This document shows positions 31,922 to 40,495 of a stretch of 64,000 bases of DNA, piece by piece. The translations under genes were made by a program, and so were the position numbers. Location: positions 62,001-126,000 of the forward strand of contig NZ_JBCITM010000002.1 of the NCBI RefSeq assembly GCF_039414295.1, given 5' to 3'. This DNA is from Anoxynatronum sibiricum (GTDB lineage Bacteria > Bacillota > Clostridia > Peptostreptococcales > Tindalliaceae). The notes beneath the pieces were generated by a model, which worked only from the letters and a program-made list of their open reading frames with translations, was not told where the DNA came from and did not search any database. Every line of letters starts with the position of its first letter. The first letter of the stretch is position 1.

Positions 31922-33394
31922 ATGAGCAGAATGAATTCGATGGAAGAAATATACGCAAAATTGTCAAGTGATCAGATCGAAGAGATCGAAGAAAAATTTG
32001 CAAAGGCCGATGCCGCGCAAAAGATTTTTGAAAAATGGAGTCAGGAAGACATCGACCGAACGATTCAGGCAATTGCCTGGAAAGTGGCCAATACTCAGAC
32101 ATTTAAAGAGCTTGTCAAAATGGGTATTGAAGAAAGCCAGTTTGGAGACCCGGTAAGCCGTGAAAACAAAAAATTTAAAATCAGGGGCGTTCTCAGAGAC
32201 GCGCTTCGCCAGAAAAGCGTAGGTGTCATTGAGGAGATTCCGGAAAAAGGAATTGTAAAATACGCGAAACCTGTCGGGGTTATTGCCTGTGTTGTCCCGG
32301 CAACAAATCCTGACTTGACACCTGCGGGCAATGCCATTTATGCGCTGAAAGCCCGGAATGCCATCATTTTTTCGCCCCATCCACGCGCGGCAAAAACCGG
32401 TGGCAGAACCATTGAACTAATGCGGGAAGGCCTTCGCCAGGTAGGTGCCCCTGAAGACTTAATTCAAATTTTAGGGCAGGGAAAAGCCAAAATCAACAAA
32501 GATTTTTCGGAAGCTTTGAATGCAAAATGTGATTTGGTCATCGCTACCGGAGGTCAAGGTGTGGTGCGCAGGGCCTATCACTCAGGTACACCAGCTTATG
32601 GTGTTGGCGCAGGGAATGCCACTATGATCTGGGATGAAACTGCCAAAAATGAGCTGCACCAGGCAGCACACAACACAATGCTGTCAAAGACGTCTGATTT
32701 CGGCTCTGGCTGCTCTGCCGATGGGAACATTGTCATTCATGACAGTATTTATGCAGAGGCTGTGAAGGCACTGGTTGAAGTTGGCGGCTATCTGTTGAAC
32801 AAACAGGAGCAAGAAGCGGTCAAACAAGTTATGTGGGATGAAGCTTGCCACCGATTGTCTAACTCGGTCGCACTGTCACCTCAGCGAATGGCCGAACTGG
32901 CAGGATTTTCAATTCCAGAAGATCGCAAGTTCCTGATTGCCACAGGTACTGGGTCCTATACTGAAAGCTACGATGATGTTTGGTGCCGGGAAAAACTCAC
33001 AACTCTTCTGGCGGTTCACCAATATGAAGGTGAGTTTCAAAATGCCATCGATATTATCATGGCGATCCATGAAGTTGGCGGAGTCGGTCACAGTGTTGGC
33101 ATTTTCTCTTTTGATGAAAATCATATTCACAGACTTGCCCTTGAAGCTCATGTTGGCCGAATCATGGTGCGCCAGCCTCAGTCAAAAGCCAACGCCGGCG
33201 CCTTCACAAACGGAATGCCTATGACATCAAGTATTGGCTGTGGAACCTGGGGTGGAAATGCCACCTCGGAAAATGTTCATTTGCATCATTACATGAATGT
33301 CACCTGGGTATCGACAGAAATCACTGAAGATAAGCCCAGTGACGAAACATTGTTTGGGGAGTTTTACCAGCCCGATAGAGAAGGTCGGGCGTAA
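31922..33394 (+). CDS. CoA-acylating aldehyde dehydrogenase (sulfoacetaldehyde dehydrogenase-like)
   Basis: A 490-residue aldehyde dehydrogenase of the CoA-acylating type. The nucleotide fold shows KPVGVIACVVPATNPDLTPA, the catalytic cysteine lies in TSDFGSGCSADGN, and the C terminus has SIGCGTWGGNATSENV. These features are closest to proteins annotated as acylating sulfoacetaldehyde dehydrogenase (SauS), but no other sulfonate gene stands nearby. It would convert an aldehyde, NAD(P)+ and CoA to acyl-CoA. It follows the lyase gene by 97 bases and precedes the ThDP enzyme by 16. Confidence 0.85.
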   Translation: MSRMNSMEEIYAKLSSDQIEEIEEKFAKADAAQKIFEKWSQEDIDRTIQAIAWKVANTQTFKELVKMGIEESQFGDPVSRENKKFKIRGVLRDALRQKSVGVIEEIPEKGIVKYAKPVGVIACVVPATNPDLTPAGNAIYALKARNAIIFSPHPRAAKTGGRTIELMREGLRQVGAPEDLIQILGQGKAKINKDFSEALNAKCDLVIATGGQGVVRRAYHSGTPAYGVGAGNATMIWDETAKNELHQAAHNTMLSKTSDFGSGCSADGNIVIHDSIYAEAVKALVEVGGYLLNKQEQEAVKQVMWDEACHRLSNSVALSPQRMAELAGFSIPEDRKFLIATGTGSYTESYDDVWCREKLTTLLAVHQYEGEFQNAIDIIMAIHEVGGVGHSVGIFSFDENHIHRLALEAHVGRIMVRQPQSKANAGAFTNGMPMTSSIGCGTWGGNATSENVHLHHYMNVTWVSTEITEDKPSDETLFGEFYQPDREGRA

Positions 33395-33410
33395 AGAAGG
33401 GGGCAGACTG

Positions 33411-35237
33411 TTGAAAAAATTGATTTCTGTACAAATGGTGGATTACCTTGAACGCCGTGGCGTCGAGTATATTTTTGGCCTTTGTGGTCATACAGTGATT
33501 GGATTTCTTGATGCTTTATCAAAATCAGAAAAACTTCAGTACATTTCATTTCGAAATGAACAGTTAGCTGCCATGGCTGCAGATGGATATGCCCGTATTA
33601 AAAAGAAAGCGGGCGTGGTCATGTGTCATCTGGGGCCTGGCTTAACCAACGTGATCACCGGAGTAGCCAATGCATCATTTGATTCGATTCCCATGGTGGT
33701 AATTGCTGGAGATGTACCACGCTATTATTATGGAAAGCATCCTCACCAGGAAGTCAACATGCATGCCGATGGTTCACAATATGAAATGTTAAGGCCTATC
33801 GTTAAGCGAGCCTGGCGTGTGGATGACGCTGAAGCAATGCCTGAAATACTGGATAAAGCTTTTCGACTGGCTGAAAGTGGCAGGCCCGGACCAGTGCTGA
33901 TTTCTGTTCCCATGGACGTTTTCTCTGTGGAGATCGAAGAAGACCTTTTTGCACGCACTTATCGTGACAGTCATGAAACCATTAAACCTGCATTAGCACC
34001 TTCGGCAGCTAAATCAATTGCCAGAAAGCTGATTGAAGCGAAAAACCCTGTTATACATGCAGGTGGCGGTGTTTTATTGGCAGACGCTTCTCAGGAACTT
34101 GCTGAACTAGTTGAATTTCTTGATATTCCTGTATCAAGAACACTGATGGGGCAAGGGTGCCTTTCTGACAAACATCCGCTGATGCTTGGTCAAACAGGTT
34201 TCTGGGGCTTGGAATTTACTCATCAGTTTACCGCCAATGCCGATGTGTTATTGGGACTTGGAACCCGTTTTGCTGAAGCTGACAGCTCCAGCTGGTACCC
34301 CGGCGTCACTTTTGACATGAGCAAAACTGAATTTTTACAGATTGATATTGATCCGTCTGAAATTGGCCGCAACTATCCGGTGAGTATCGGTGCCATCGCT
34401 GATCTTAAAGAGGCACTGGCACAGATTCTGGGTGAAGCGAAAATACTGAAGCCTGAAGGGATTAGTAAACCTGAGCTTCGTCAGATGATCAAAGAAAACC
34501 GAGAATCTTTCAAACAGGATAATGTGGCCATCTCTGAAGACAATCGTTTCCCCATGACTCCTCAGCGTATTCTTAAAGATGTCAAGGAGTCTCTTCCCGA
34601 AGACAGTTTAATATTTACTGACGTGGGATGGAATAAAAATGGTGTCGCTCAGCAGTTTGATATTACCCTGGCCGGATCCATTCACCATAGTTCAGGTCTG
34701 GCGACCATGGGTTTTGGAGCCTCCGCGCTGATTGGTGGTAAACTGGCAGCCCCGGAAAAGGCTGTGATCACTTTAGTGGGTGACGGTGGCTTTGGTATAA
34801 ACCCCAGCACGTTGGCAACAGCAGTTGAGCAAAACATACCCGTCATCTGGATTGTGATGAATAATGCAGCCTTCGGTACTATTGCCGGTCTTGAGTATGC
34901 CAATTACAAAACGAAGTTCGGTACCGTCTTCACTACTCCTGACGGGGAGCCATATTCTCCAAGTTGGGCAGCTGTTGCGAAAGCTTATGGCGTAGATGCC
35001 ATAAAAATCGAATCTGCCGAAGAGTTCAAACCGGCACTCGAGCAAGCGTTATCCAGCAATAAACCGTTCCTGCTGGATGTTCCCATGGAAAACATCCCTG
35101 TACCTACACCAGGTTGCTGGAATATCAATGATATCTATACACCAAAAGAAAGTATTATTAACGGAAAAATTGTCAAAAATGAACAGGGTGAGTATGTGGT
35201 TCCCAGTCATTCTACCTCCCATAAAAAAGGGCTCTGA
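33411..35237 (+). CDS. Thiamine-diphosphate enzyme, acetolactate synthase-like, substrate unknown
   Basis: A 608-residue three-domain ThDP enzyme. The N-terminal Pyr domain has the activating glutamate in SFRNEQLAAMAADGYAR. The central domain lies at about 200-330. The C-terminal PP domain has the cofactor motif VGDGGFGINPSTLATAVEQN and MNNAAFGTIAG. It could decarboxylate a 2-keto acid to an aldehyde (feeding the adjacent dehydrogenase) or join two carbonyl compounds. No small regulatory subunit is present, which argues against biosynthetic acetolactate synthase. TTG 33411, seven bases after AAGGGGG, is chosen; the upstream in-frame sequence lies inside the previous gene. Confidence 0.85.
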   Translation: MKKLISVQMVDYLERRGVEYIFGLCGHTVIGFLDALSKSEKLQYISFRNEQLAAMAADGYARIKKKAGVVMCHLGPGLTNVITGVANASFDSIPMVVIAGDVPRYYYGKHPHQEVNMHADGSQYEMLRPIVKRAWRVDDAEAMPEILDKAFRLAESGRPGPVLISVPMDVFSVEIEEDLFARTYRDSHETIKPALAPSAAKSIARKLIEAKNPVIHAGGGVLLADASQELAELVEFLDIPVSRTLMGQGCLSDKHPLMLGQTGFWGLEFTHQFTANADVLLGLGTRFAEADSSSWYPGVTFDMSKTEFLQIDIDPSEIGRNYPVSIGAIADLKEALAQILGEAKILKPEGISKPELRQMIKENRESFKQDNVAISEDNRFPMTPQRILKDVKESLPEDSLIFTDVGWNKNGVAQQFDITLAGSIHHSSGLATMGFGASALIGGKLAAPEKAVITLVGDGGFGINPSTLATAVEQNIPVIWIVMNNAAFGTIAGLEYANYKTKFGTVFTTPDGEPYSPSWAAVAKAYGVDAIKIESAEEFKPALEQALSSNKPFLLDVPMENIPVPTPGCWNINDIYTPKESIINGKIVKNEQGEYVVPSHSTSHKKGL

Positions 35238-35257
35238 GTCCGAAAGGAGAGTCATTG

Positions 35258-36070
35258 ATGTCAAGAAAGTTTTCGCTTGCCTATTTGACGATTCCTGGAA
35301 CAGATCCCATTGAGCAGATCAGGATTGCCGCGAAAGCCGGCTATGATTGTGTCGGCCTTCGCCCAATCCCCATGCATTTGCCCAACGAACCGCTGTTTCA
35401 GTTTGACAGAGATCCCAGATTGTTTAAAACGATAAAGAAAACGTTATCAGATACAGGTATTCAACTCATGGACATTGAGTTGGCGCGAGTAAGAGAAGAC
35501 TTGAAAGTGGAAGACTATGAGTCAGCTTTTTCTGCAGGTGCTGAATTGGGTGCCTCAGATGTGCTTTCCAGCGTCTGGACAAGTAACAAGGAATTTGCAA
35601 TCGAAAAATTTGCCAAAATATGCGATCTGGCTGCCTCATACAACCTTCGTGTTAATCTTGAATTTGTGACTTTTTCTGGAGTCCCGGGACTTCCAGAAGC
35701 ACTGGAAATACTGAAGACGGTCAATCGTCCCAATGCAGTTCTTATGGTGGACACCCTTCACGCTCACCGATCAAAGGTTACGGCGAAAGACCTGGCAGAA
35801 GTCGAAAACGCACTCTATGGATTTATTCATTTGTGTGATGGCCCAGACTATATCCCCTCTCTGGATGATCCTGAAATGATTGGCGTCGCAAGAGAAGGTC
35901 GGTTGTATCCAGGTGACGGTGAGATTGACTTGAAGGGAATGCTTCAGGCAATGCCCCAAAATCCAATTTCCATAGAACTGCCAAATTCTAAAGAGATTCA
36001 AATGCGTGGCACTTTGGGACATGCACTCCAATGCCTTGAAAAAGCGAAACAATTGCTGGAAGACTATTAG
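35258..36070 (+). CDS. TIM-barrel protein of the sugar phosphate isomerase/epimerase (AP endonuclease 2) family
   Basis: A 270-residue protein with the Xyl-isomerase-like TIM-barrel pattern: SLAYLTIPGTDPIEQIRIAA, AGYDCVGLRP, a metal glutamate in RVNLEFVTFSGVPG, MVDTLHAHRS with a metal aspartate/histidine, HLCDGPDYIP, and PGDGEIDLKGMLQAM with IELPNS. It resembles IolE/IolI/dehydroshikimate-dehydratase type enzymes. The reaction here is unknown. It is followed by the AroE paralogue, so a cyclic polyol or dehydroshikimate-like substrate is conceivable. ATG 35258 follows AAAGGAG. Confidence 0.78.
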   Translation: MSRKFSLAYLTIPGTDPIEQIRIAAKAGYDCVGLRPIPMHLPNEPLFQFDRDPRLFKTIKKTLSDTGIQLMDIELARVREDLKVEDYESAFSAGAELGASDVLSSVWTSNKEFAIEKFAKICDLAASYNLRVNLEFVTFSGVPGLPEALEILKTVNRPNAVLMVDTLHAHRSKVTAKDLAEVENALYGFIHLCDGPDYIPSLDDPEMIGVAREGRLYPGDGEIDLKGMLQAMPQNPISIELPNSKEIQMRGTLGHALQCLEKAKQLLEDY

Positions 36071-36139
36071 GTGGTGTCATGAAAACCGTACTCCGTATGA
36101 CGGCAAGAGGGAAATTGATGGAAAGGAAGTTGATTAAAC

Positions 36140-37018
36140 GTGCCGGTTAATATCCATACAAAAATGATAGCACTGCTTGGCAAACCGTTATCTCAGTCAT
36201 ATGCAGCACGTATGCAAAACGCAGCTTATCGAGCCACTGGACTTAATATGCTCTATTTTTACGCAGAGGTGGAAAATGATCATCTGAAAGATGTCATTAA
36301 TGGCATTCGACATATGAATTTTGCTGGTTTTGCAGTTACTAAGCCAAACAAGGTGGAAGTGATGAAATACGTTGATGAAATGGATCCTCTCTGTGAGAAA
36401 ATGAATGCCAGCAACACGGTTGTTCTAAAAGAAGGTCGTTTGATTGCTTACAACACAGACGGAACCGGGTTTTTAAGGTCTCTGATGGAAGAAGCACCCC
36501 ATGTCAGTCTTTCTGACTCAACATTTATGTGTCTTGGAGCCGGTGGTGCAGGCCGAGCTATTTGCAGCGTTTTGGCTTACCATGGGGCCCAAAAGATATA
36601 TATCTATGATTTAAATATCGCTGCTGCTCAAGAATTGACGAAGGACATCAATGAGCGGTTTGCACCGGTGGCAGAAATGGTTCACCCCGAAGAAGCAAAT
36701 GCGCTAAAGGCTAAAGTTGCACTTTCGGACGTGGTGATGAATAACACGGGTCTGGGAATGGCTGCCAGCGCAGATAAAACGCCTGTTCCAAAAGAATTTC
36801 TAAATGCTGATCAGCTTTGCTTTGATGCTACTTACAACCCATCGAAAACCAGATTTCTGCTCGAAGCCGAGCAGGTAGGCTGTCAGGTGATGAATGGTCT
36901 TGGAATGTCTCTTTATCAGGGAGCAGAACAAATAGAGCTGTGGAGCGGCCAGAAAGCTCCTATTGAAGTCATGCGCGAAGAGCTGTTTACGATCCTTTCA
37001 CATAGAGGCGACGTATGA
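36140..37018 (+). CDS. AroE-family dehydrogenase paralogue with altered substrate site
   Basis: A 292-residue shikimate/quinate dehydrogenase-like protein. The shikimate-binding motif reads LSQSYAARMQN instead of SxSPxxHN, and the NVTxPxK motif reads AVTKPNK (lysine kept, first asparagine replaced). ASNT and NTDG (aspartate) are kept, and the nucleotide motif MCLGAGGAGRAIC is normal. Since a canonical aroE is present at 28767, this one probably acts on another hydroxy acid within the catabolic cluster. The start is GTG 36140 behind GGAAAGGAAG, 69 bases after the TIM-barrel gene. Confidence 0.82.
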   Translation: MPVNIHTKMIALLGKPLSQSYAARMQNAAYRATGLNMLYFYAEVENDHLKDVINGIRHMNFAGFAVTKPNKVEVMKYVDEMDPLCEKMNASNTVVLKEGRLIAYNTDGTGFLRSLMEEAPHVSLSDSTFMCLGAGGAGRAICSVLAYHGAQKIYIYDLNIAAAQELTKDINERFAPVAEMVHPEEANALKAKVALSDVVMNNTGLGMAASADKTPVPKEFLNADQLCFDATYNPSKTRFLLEAEQVGCQVMNGLGMSLYQGAEQIELWSGQKAPIEVMREELFTILSHRGDV

Positions 37019-37065
37019 CATAATGGATCAAGGTTATACTTCCATAGTTGAAAGGAGTCGATGTT

Positions 37066-37644
37066 ATGAAAGTTCTCAAATGGTTGGACAATCACTTTGA
37101 AGAATCAATCTTAATTATCCTGTTGGCGACCATTTCCACCGTGATGATGGCTCAGATTTTGGCAAGAACCTTTGTGCGTTCCATGCCCTGGCCAGAAGAA
37201 TTTGCGCGATACTGTTATATTTGGACTGTTTTTCTTTCCCTTGGCTATACCATTAAAAAAGGAAATATGTTGCGAGTGACAGTTGTGATGGACATGCTTC
37301 CCCAAAAGCTGCGAAGAACCATTGAGATTCTTACAAACCTGATTGTGTTGGTTTTGTTTGCTATCTTGTTTCGATACTCCATCACCTATACTGGCATCAT
37401 CAAAACAACAGGACAACTCTCGCCGGCAATGAGAGTTCCCATGTGGATGATGTATCTGTCCACCAACATTGGATTCGCTCTTGCGGTCATTCGCATGATT
37501 CAGGAAATGATCAACAACTTTAAAAATTTCAATCAAAAAATAGAAACAACAGTTGAGGCTACGCTTAAAGAGGCACAGCAGGAAGTTGCATCCACCGGTA
37601 CGACACTTTCTGATGCGACCAATTTTACAGGAGGTGACGTATAG
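37066..37644 (+). CDS. TRAP transporter small membrane subunit (DctQ)
   Basis: A 192-residue protein with four hydrophobic helices (near 14-34, 51-66, 86-106, 128-148) and the DctQ motifs ARTFVRSMPWPEEFARYCYI and MMYLSTNIGFALAVIRMIQE. DctQ bridges the binding protein and the large channel. ATG 37066 follows AAGGAG; a TTG at 37048 overlaps that site. It overlaps the large subunit by one base. A long polar tail (about 160-192) is unusual but has no recognised domain. Confidence 0.9.
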   Translation: MKVLKWLDNHFEESILIILLATISTVMMAQILARTFVRSMPWPEEFARYCYIWTVFLSLGYTIKKGNMLRVTVVMDMLPQKLRRTIEILTNLIVLVLFAILFRYSITYTGIIKTTGQLSPAMRVPMWMMYLSTNIGFALAVIRMIQEMINNFKNFNQKIETTVEATLKEAQQEVASTGTTLSDATNFTGGDV

Positions 37645-38927
37645 TGGCATTCTGGATTTTTTTGGTGTTTATGGTTAGTTTAATTTTTGCCATTCCCATT
37701 ACCATGAGTATGGTACTGGGTGCCCTAACGCCTCTCATACTCGGAGGAACGGGAAGCTCTATTCAGCAGCTGATTGCCAACAGTTTTTCAGGGTCAGACA
37801 CAACACCCATACTGGCAGTTCCATTGTTTATCCTTGGTGGTGTTTTAATGGCCGAAGGTGGTATCTCCCGGAGATTATTCAATTTTTTCGCTTATTTTGT
37901 TGGAAATCTGCCTGGCGGGTTACCATGTGCAGTCATTCTTACCTGTCTATTTTATGGTGCTATTTCTGGATCTGGCCCAGCAACCACCGCTGCAGTAGGC
38001 TCCATGACCATCCCATTTCTTGTTGAAATGGGGTATAACAAGACATGGTCAGCAGGAATGATTGCAACGGCAGGCGGGCTTGGCGTTATCATTCCGCCAT
38101 CTATTCCATTCGTTCTCTATTCTCTTGCTACAGGAGTCTCCACTGGCGCACTGTTCTTGGGAGGGATTTTGCCGGGAATTCTCATCGGGCTTGCAATGAT
38201 GGTTTACGCAGTGATTTACTGCATCAGAAACGGAGAAGATAAAGAGAAGATCAATATCAAAATGAGTGAACTGAGGGCAAAAGGATTTCTCAGTTTGCTT
38301 AAGGAGAGTTTTTGGGCGTTAATGTCTCCCATCATTGTTTTGGGGGGGATCTATTCAGGGATTGTCACCCCGACTGAAGCAGCCGTTATTTCTGTTTTTT
38401 ACTCACTCTTTGTATCGCTGGTAATCTACAAGTCTTTTACTGTAAAAAGCATTGTTCCATTCCTGGGAAAAGCAGTCAAAACTTATGCTCCTCTTTGTTT
38501 TGTGCTTGCTTTTGCCATCGCATTCGGACGTGTGCTGGCACTGGCCAAAGCACCTGCTTTAATAGAAAACTTCATATTAAGCAACTTCACATCCAGCTTT
38601 ACTGTTCTTACAGGCATTGTAGTGGTTTTTCTTGTTTTAGGTATGGTCATGGACACCGGGCCAGCCATTGTTATTTTATCTCCCATTCTTCTCCCTGCCG
38701 TTCAGGCAATGGGAGTACATCCTGTTCATTTTGGCGTCATCATGGTTTGTTGTCTTTCTATTGGCCTGGCAACACCACCATTTGGTCTTGACCTTTTTGT
38801 TGCTGGAACATTGGCTGATACCGCACCCATGAATGTTGCCAAGACGGCTATACCCTTTATTCTGGCATTTGCAATAGCATTGTTTCTTATCACTTATATA
38901 CCTTGGTTCAGTCTCGTCTTTCTGTAA
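37644..38927 (+). CDS. TRAP transporter large permease (DctM)
   Basis: A 427-residue polytopic permease of the ion transporter superfamily, with about 12 hydrophobic helices. It shows DTTPILAVPLFILGGVLMAE, GAISGSGPATTAAVGSMTIP, IPPSIPFVLYS, and GIVTPTEAAVISVFYSL, all characteristic of DctM. The GTG start overlaps the stop of dctQ (TAGTG). Sodium-driven uptake of an organic acid is expected; the solute is unknown. Confidence 0.94.
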   Translation: MAFWIFLVFMVSLIFAIPITMSMVLGALTPLILGGTGSSIQQLIANSFSGSDTTPILAVPLFILGGVLMAEGGISRRLFNFFAYFVGNLPGGLPCAVILTCLFYGAISGSGPATTAAVGSMTIPFLVEMGYNKTWSAGMIATAGGLGVIIPPSIPFVLYSLATGVSTGALFLGGILPGILIGLAMMVYAVIYCIRNGEDKEKINIKMSELRAKGFLSLLKESFWALMSPIIVLGGIYSGIVTPTEAAVISVFYSLFVSLVIYKSFTVKSIVPFLGKAVKTYAPLCFVLAFAIAFGRVLALAKAPALIENFILSNFTSSFTVLTGIVVVFLVLGMVMDTGPAIVILSPILLPAVQAMGVHPVHFGVIMVCCLSIGLATPPFGLDLFVAGTLADTAPMNVAKTAIPFILAFAIALFLITYIPWFSLVFL

Positions 38928-39036
38928 GAAGAAATCGATGTTAATCCCATCAGTCAAAGGAGTGATGCGATGTATTAATATGCAACTCCAGTAACGGCAT
39001 TGGTTACAAATAAGATAAAACAAGGGAGGATACAAA

Positions 39037-40119
39037 ATGAAAAAACTGCTCGTACTTTTATTAGTCGCTTCAATGTTAATGGCAGCATGCGGATCACCAG
39101 CACCGGCACCGGCTCAACCAGCAGAGCAACCGTCAGACCAACCTGCAGAGCAACCTGCAGATGTTTCAGGCTTTGATTCTTTGGATCCGGTAGTACTTAT
39201 TGGTGCGGATAACTCAGGAGTAGGTGCAATCGCCCAACTATACGGTGAACTTGTGACCGAAAAAGTGGCAGCCATTACTGGCGGTCAACTGACAATTGAT
39301 TATTTCCCCAACAGTCAACTGGGAAATGACCAAGAGCTCCAAGGACAAATGCTTGCCGGCGACATTGACTTTGTCATTGCGCAAACAGCTCAAACAGTGT
39401 CGTTCGTCCCTGAAGTCGCTATCTTCGACCTGCCCATGGTATTTGCCAAATACAGTGCTGATGAAATTGATTATGCGCTGAATAGAAGTCCGTTTTATGA
39501 TCTGATTAACCAGGCTTATGCAGATAAAAATATGTATATCTTGCATTACCTTCAAGGTGGAACTTTCCGCGAAACCACGTCAAACAAAGCGATCCGTTCC
39601 ATTGACGACTTTAATGGGTTGAGAATTAGAACGATGGAAAACCAAAACCACATGGCATTCTGGCAATCACTGGGTGCATCACCAACGCCACTTCCCTGGC
39701 CTGAAGTATATGTCTCACTTCAGCAAGGGCTTGTGGACGCACAGGAGAATGCAACTGATACCAATGTTGGTGCTAACTTCCAGGAAGTCCAGGATTATCT
39801 GATTATGACCCACCACATTTTGTACTGCAACCAATTCTTGATTAATGCAAGTCAGTTTGACAGCCTCGACCCGCTTTATCAAGAAGCACTGATGCAGGCA
39901 GTTAAAGAAGCTGCTGCTGAAATTGAGGCTGGACTTGCAGAAGTTGATGAAAACAACAAGCAGATTTTAATTGATGGTGGCATGGAGCTCATTGAGTTTG
40001 ACGAAAGCTTCGTTGATGAAGTTCTTGTAAAGGCACAGGGAGTATATGATTCCATTGGCGCAGCCATTGGACAAGAATATGTCGATGCGCTCTTGAATGC
40101 GCTGGAAAGTGCACAGTAG
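39037..40119 (+). CDS. TRAP transporter substrate-binding lipoprotein (DctP)
   Basis: A 360-residue lipoprotein. The signal peptide ends MLMAACGS with the lipidated cysteine at residue 18, then a Pro/Ala/Gln-rich linker (about 20-45). The DctP fold follows, with FNGLRIRTMENQNHMAFWQS holding the arginine that normally pairs with the substrate carboxylate, and PLPWPEVYVSLQQGLVDAQE. The gene lies 109 bases after dctM behind GGGAGG, an order (Q-M-P) less common than P-Q-M. It ends the catabolic cluster. Confidence 0.92.
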   Translation: MKKLLVLLLVASMLMAACGSPAPAPAQPAEQPSDQPAEQPADVSGFDSLDPVVLIGADNSGVGAIAQLYGELVTEKVAAITGGQLTIDYFPNSQLGNDQELQGQMLAGDIDFVIAQTAQTVSFVPEVAIFDLPMVFAKYSADEIDYALNRSPFYDLINQAYADKNMYILHYLQGGTFRETTSNKAIRSIDDFNGLRIRTMENQNHMAFWQSLGASPTPLPWPEVYVSLQQGLVDAQENATDTNVGANFQEVQDYLIMTHHILYCNQFLINASQFDSLDPLYQEALMQAVKEAAAEIEAGLAEVDENNKQILIDGGMELIEFDESFVDEVLVKAQGVYDSIGAAIGQEYVDALLNALESAQ

Positions 40120-40261
40120 TTTTGAAGCAATCAACAGATTTCAGCATGCAGTCGGATTAGTCTCTGGCTGCATTTCCACACTATTAAGCGAAAACTCATC
40201 GCTTAATAATTCGAGAAGTATTTGGTGAAGCTACTTCATATGTGACACCCCCTTTGTTTGA

Positions 40262-40312
40262 CGGGACCGGCGGTTGGGCCATTATAGATCCAATCTGCCA
40301 GTCCCGCTTTTT
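40262..40312 (+). terminator. Terminator of the catabolic/TRAP cluster
   Basis: CGGGACCGGC (40262-40271) pairs with GCCAGTCCCG (40297-40306), one mismatch, extended inward by GGTTGG with CCAATC, and is followed by CTTTTTC. The rest of the gap between 40120 and 40495 holds only this hairpin and the promoter at 40391. Confidence 0.8.
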
Positions 40313-40390
40313 CATTCAATGATGCTTTGACGATACCTCTTTGCTTTATTTCGTTTAATATCGAAGGAAGTGTCTTTGATTTCCGGATGA

Positions 40391-40419
40391 TTGCAATCTG
40401 TTCAATAATGGGTTAATAT
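40391..40419 (+). promoter_or_regulatory. Promoter upstream of pepP
   Basis: TTGCAA (40391-40396) and TAATAT (40414-40419) are 17 bases apart. It probably drives pepP, efp and the zinc-ribbon gene. Confidence 0.55.
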
Positions 40420-40495
40420 GATATACTTGTATCGTTAACAAGCTGAACATACAAAGGATTTCGGGTGCTGCCATCATAAAATCTGGAGGAATCAA

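Noticed and set aside
33411..35237. Sulfoacetaldehyde acetyltransferase (Xsc) in a taurine pathway
   Set aside because: The acylating aldehyde dehydrogenase resembles SauS, but no taurine, sulfonate or phosphotransacetylase gene is nearby. Having both an Xsc and a SauS for the same aldehyde would also be redundant, so the substrate is left open.
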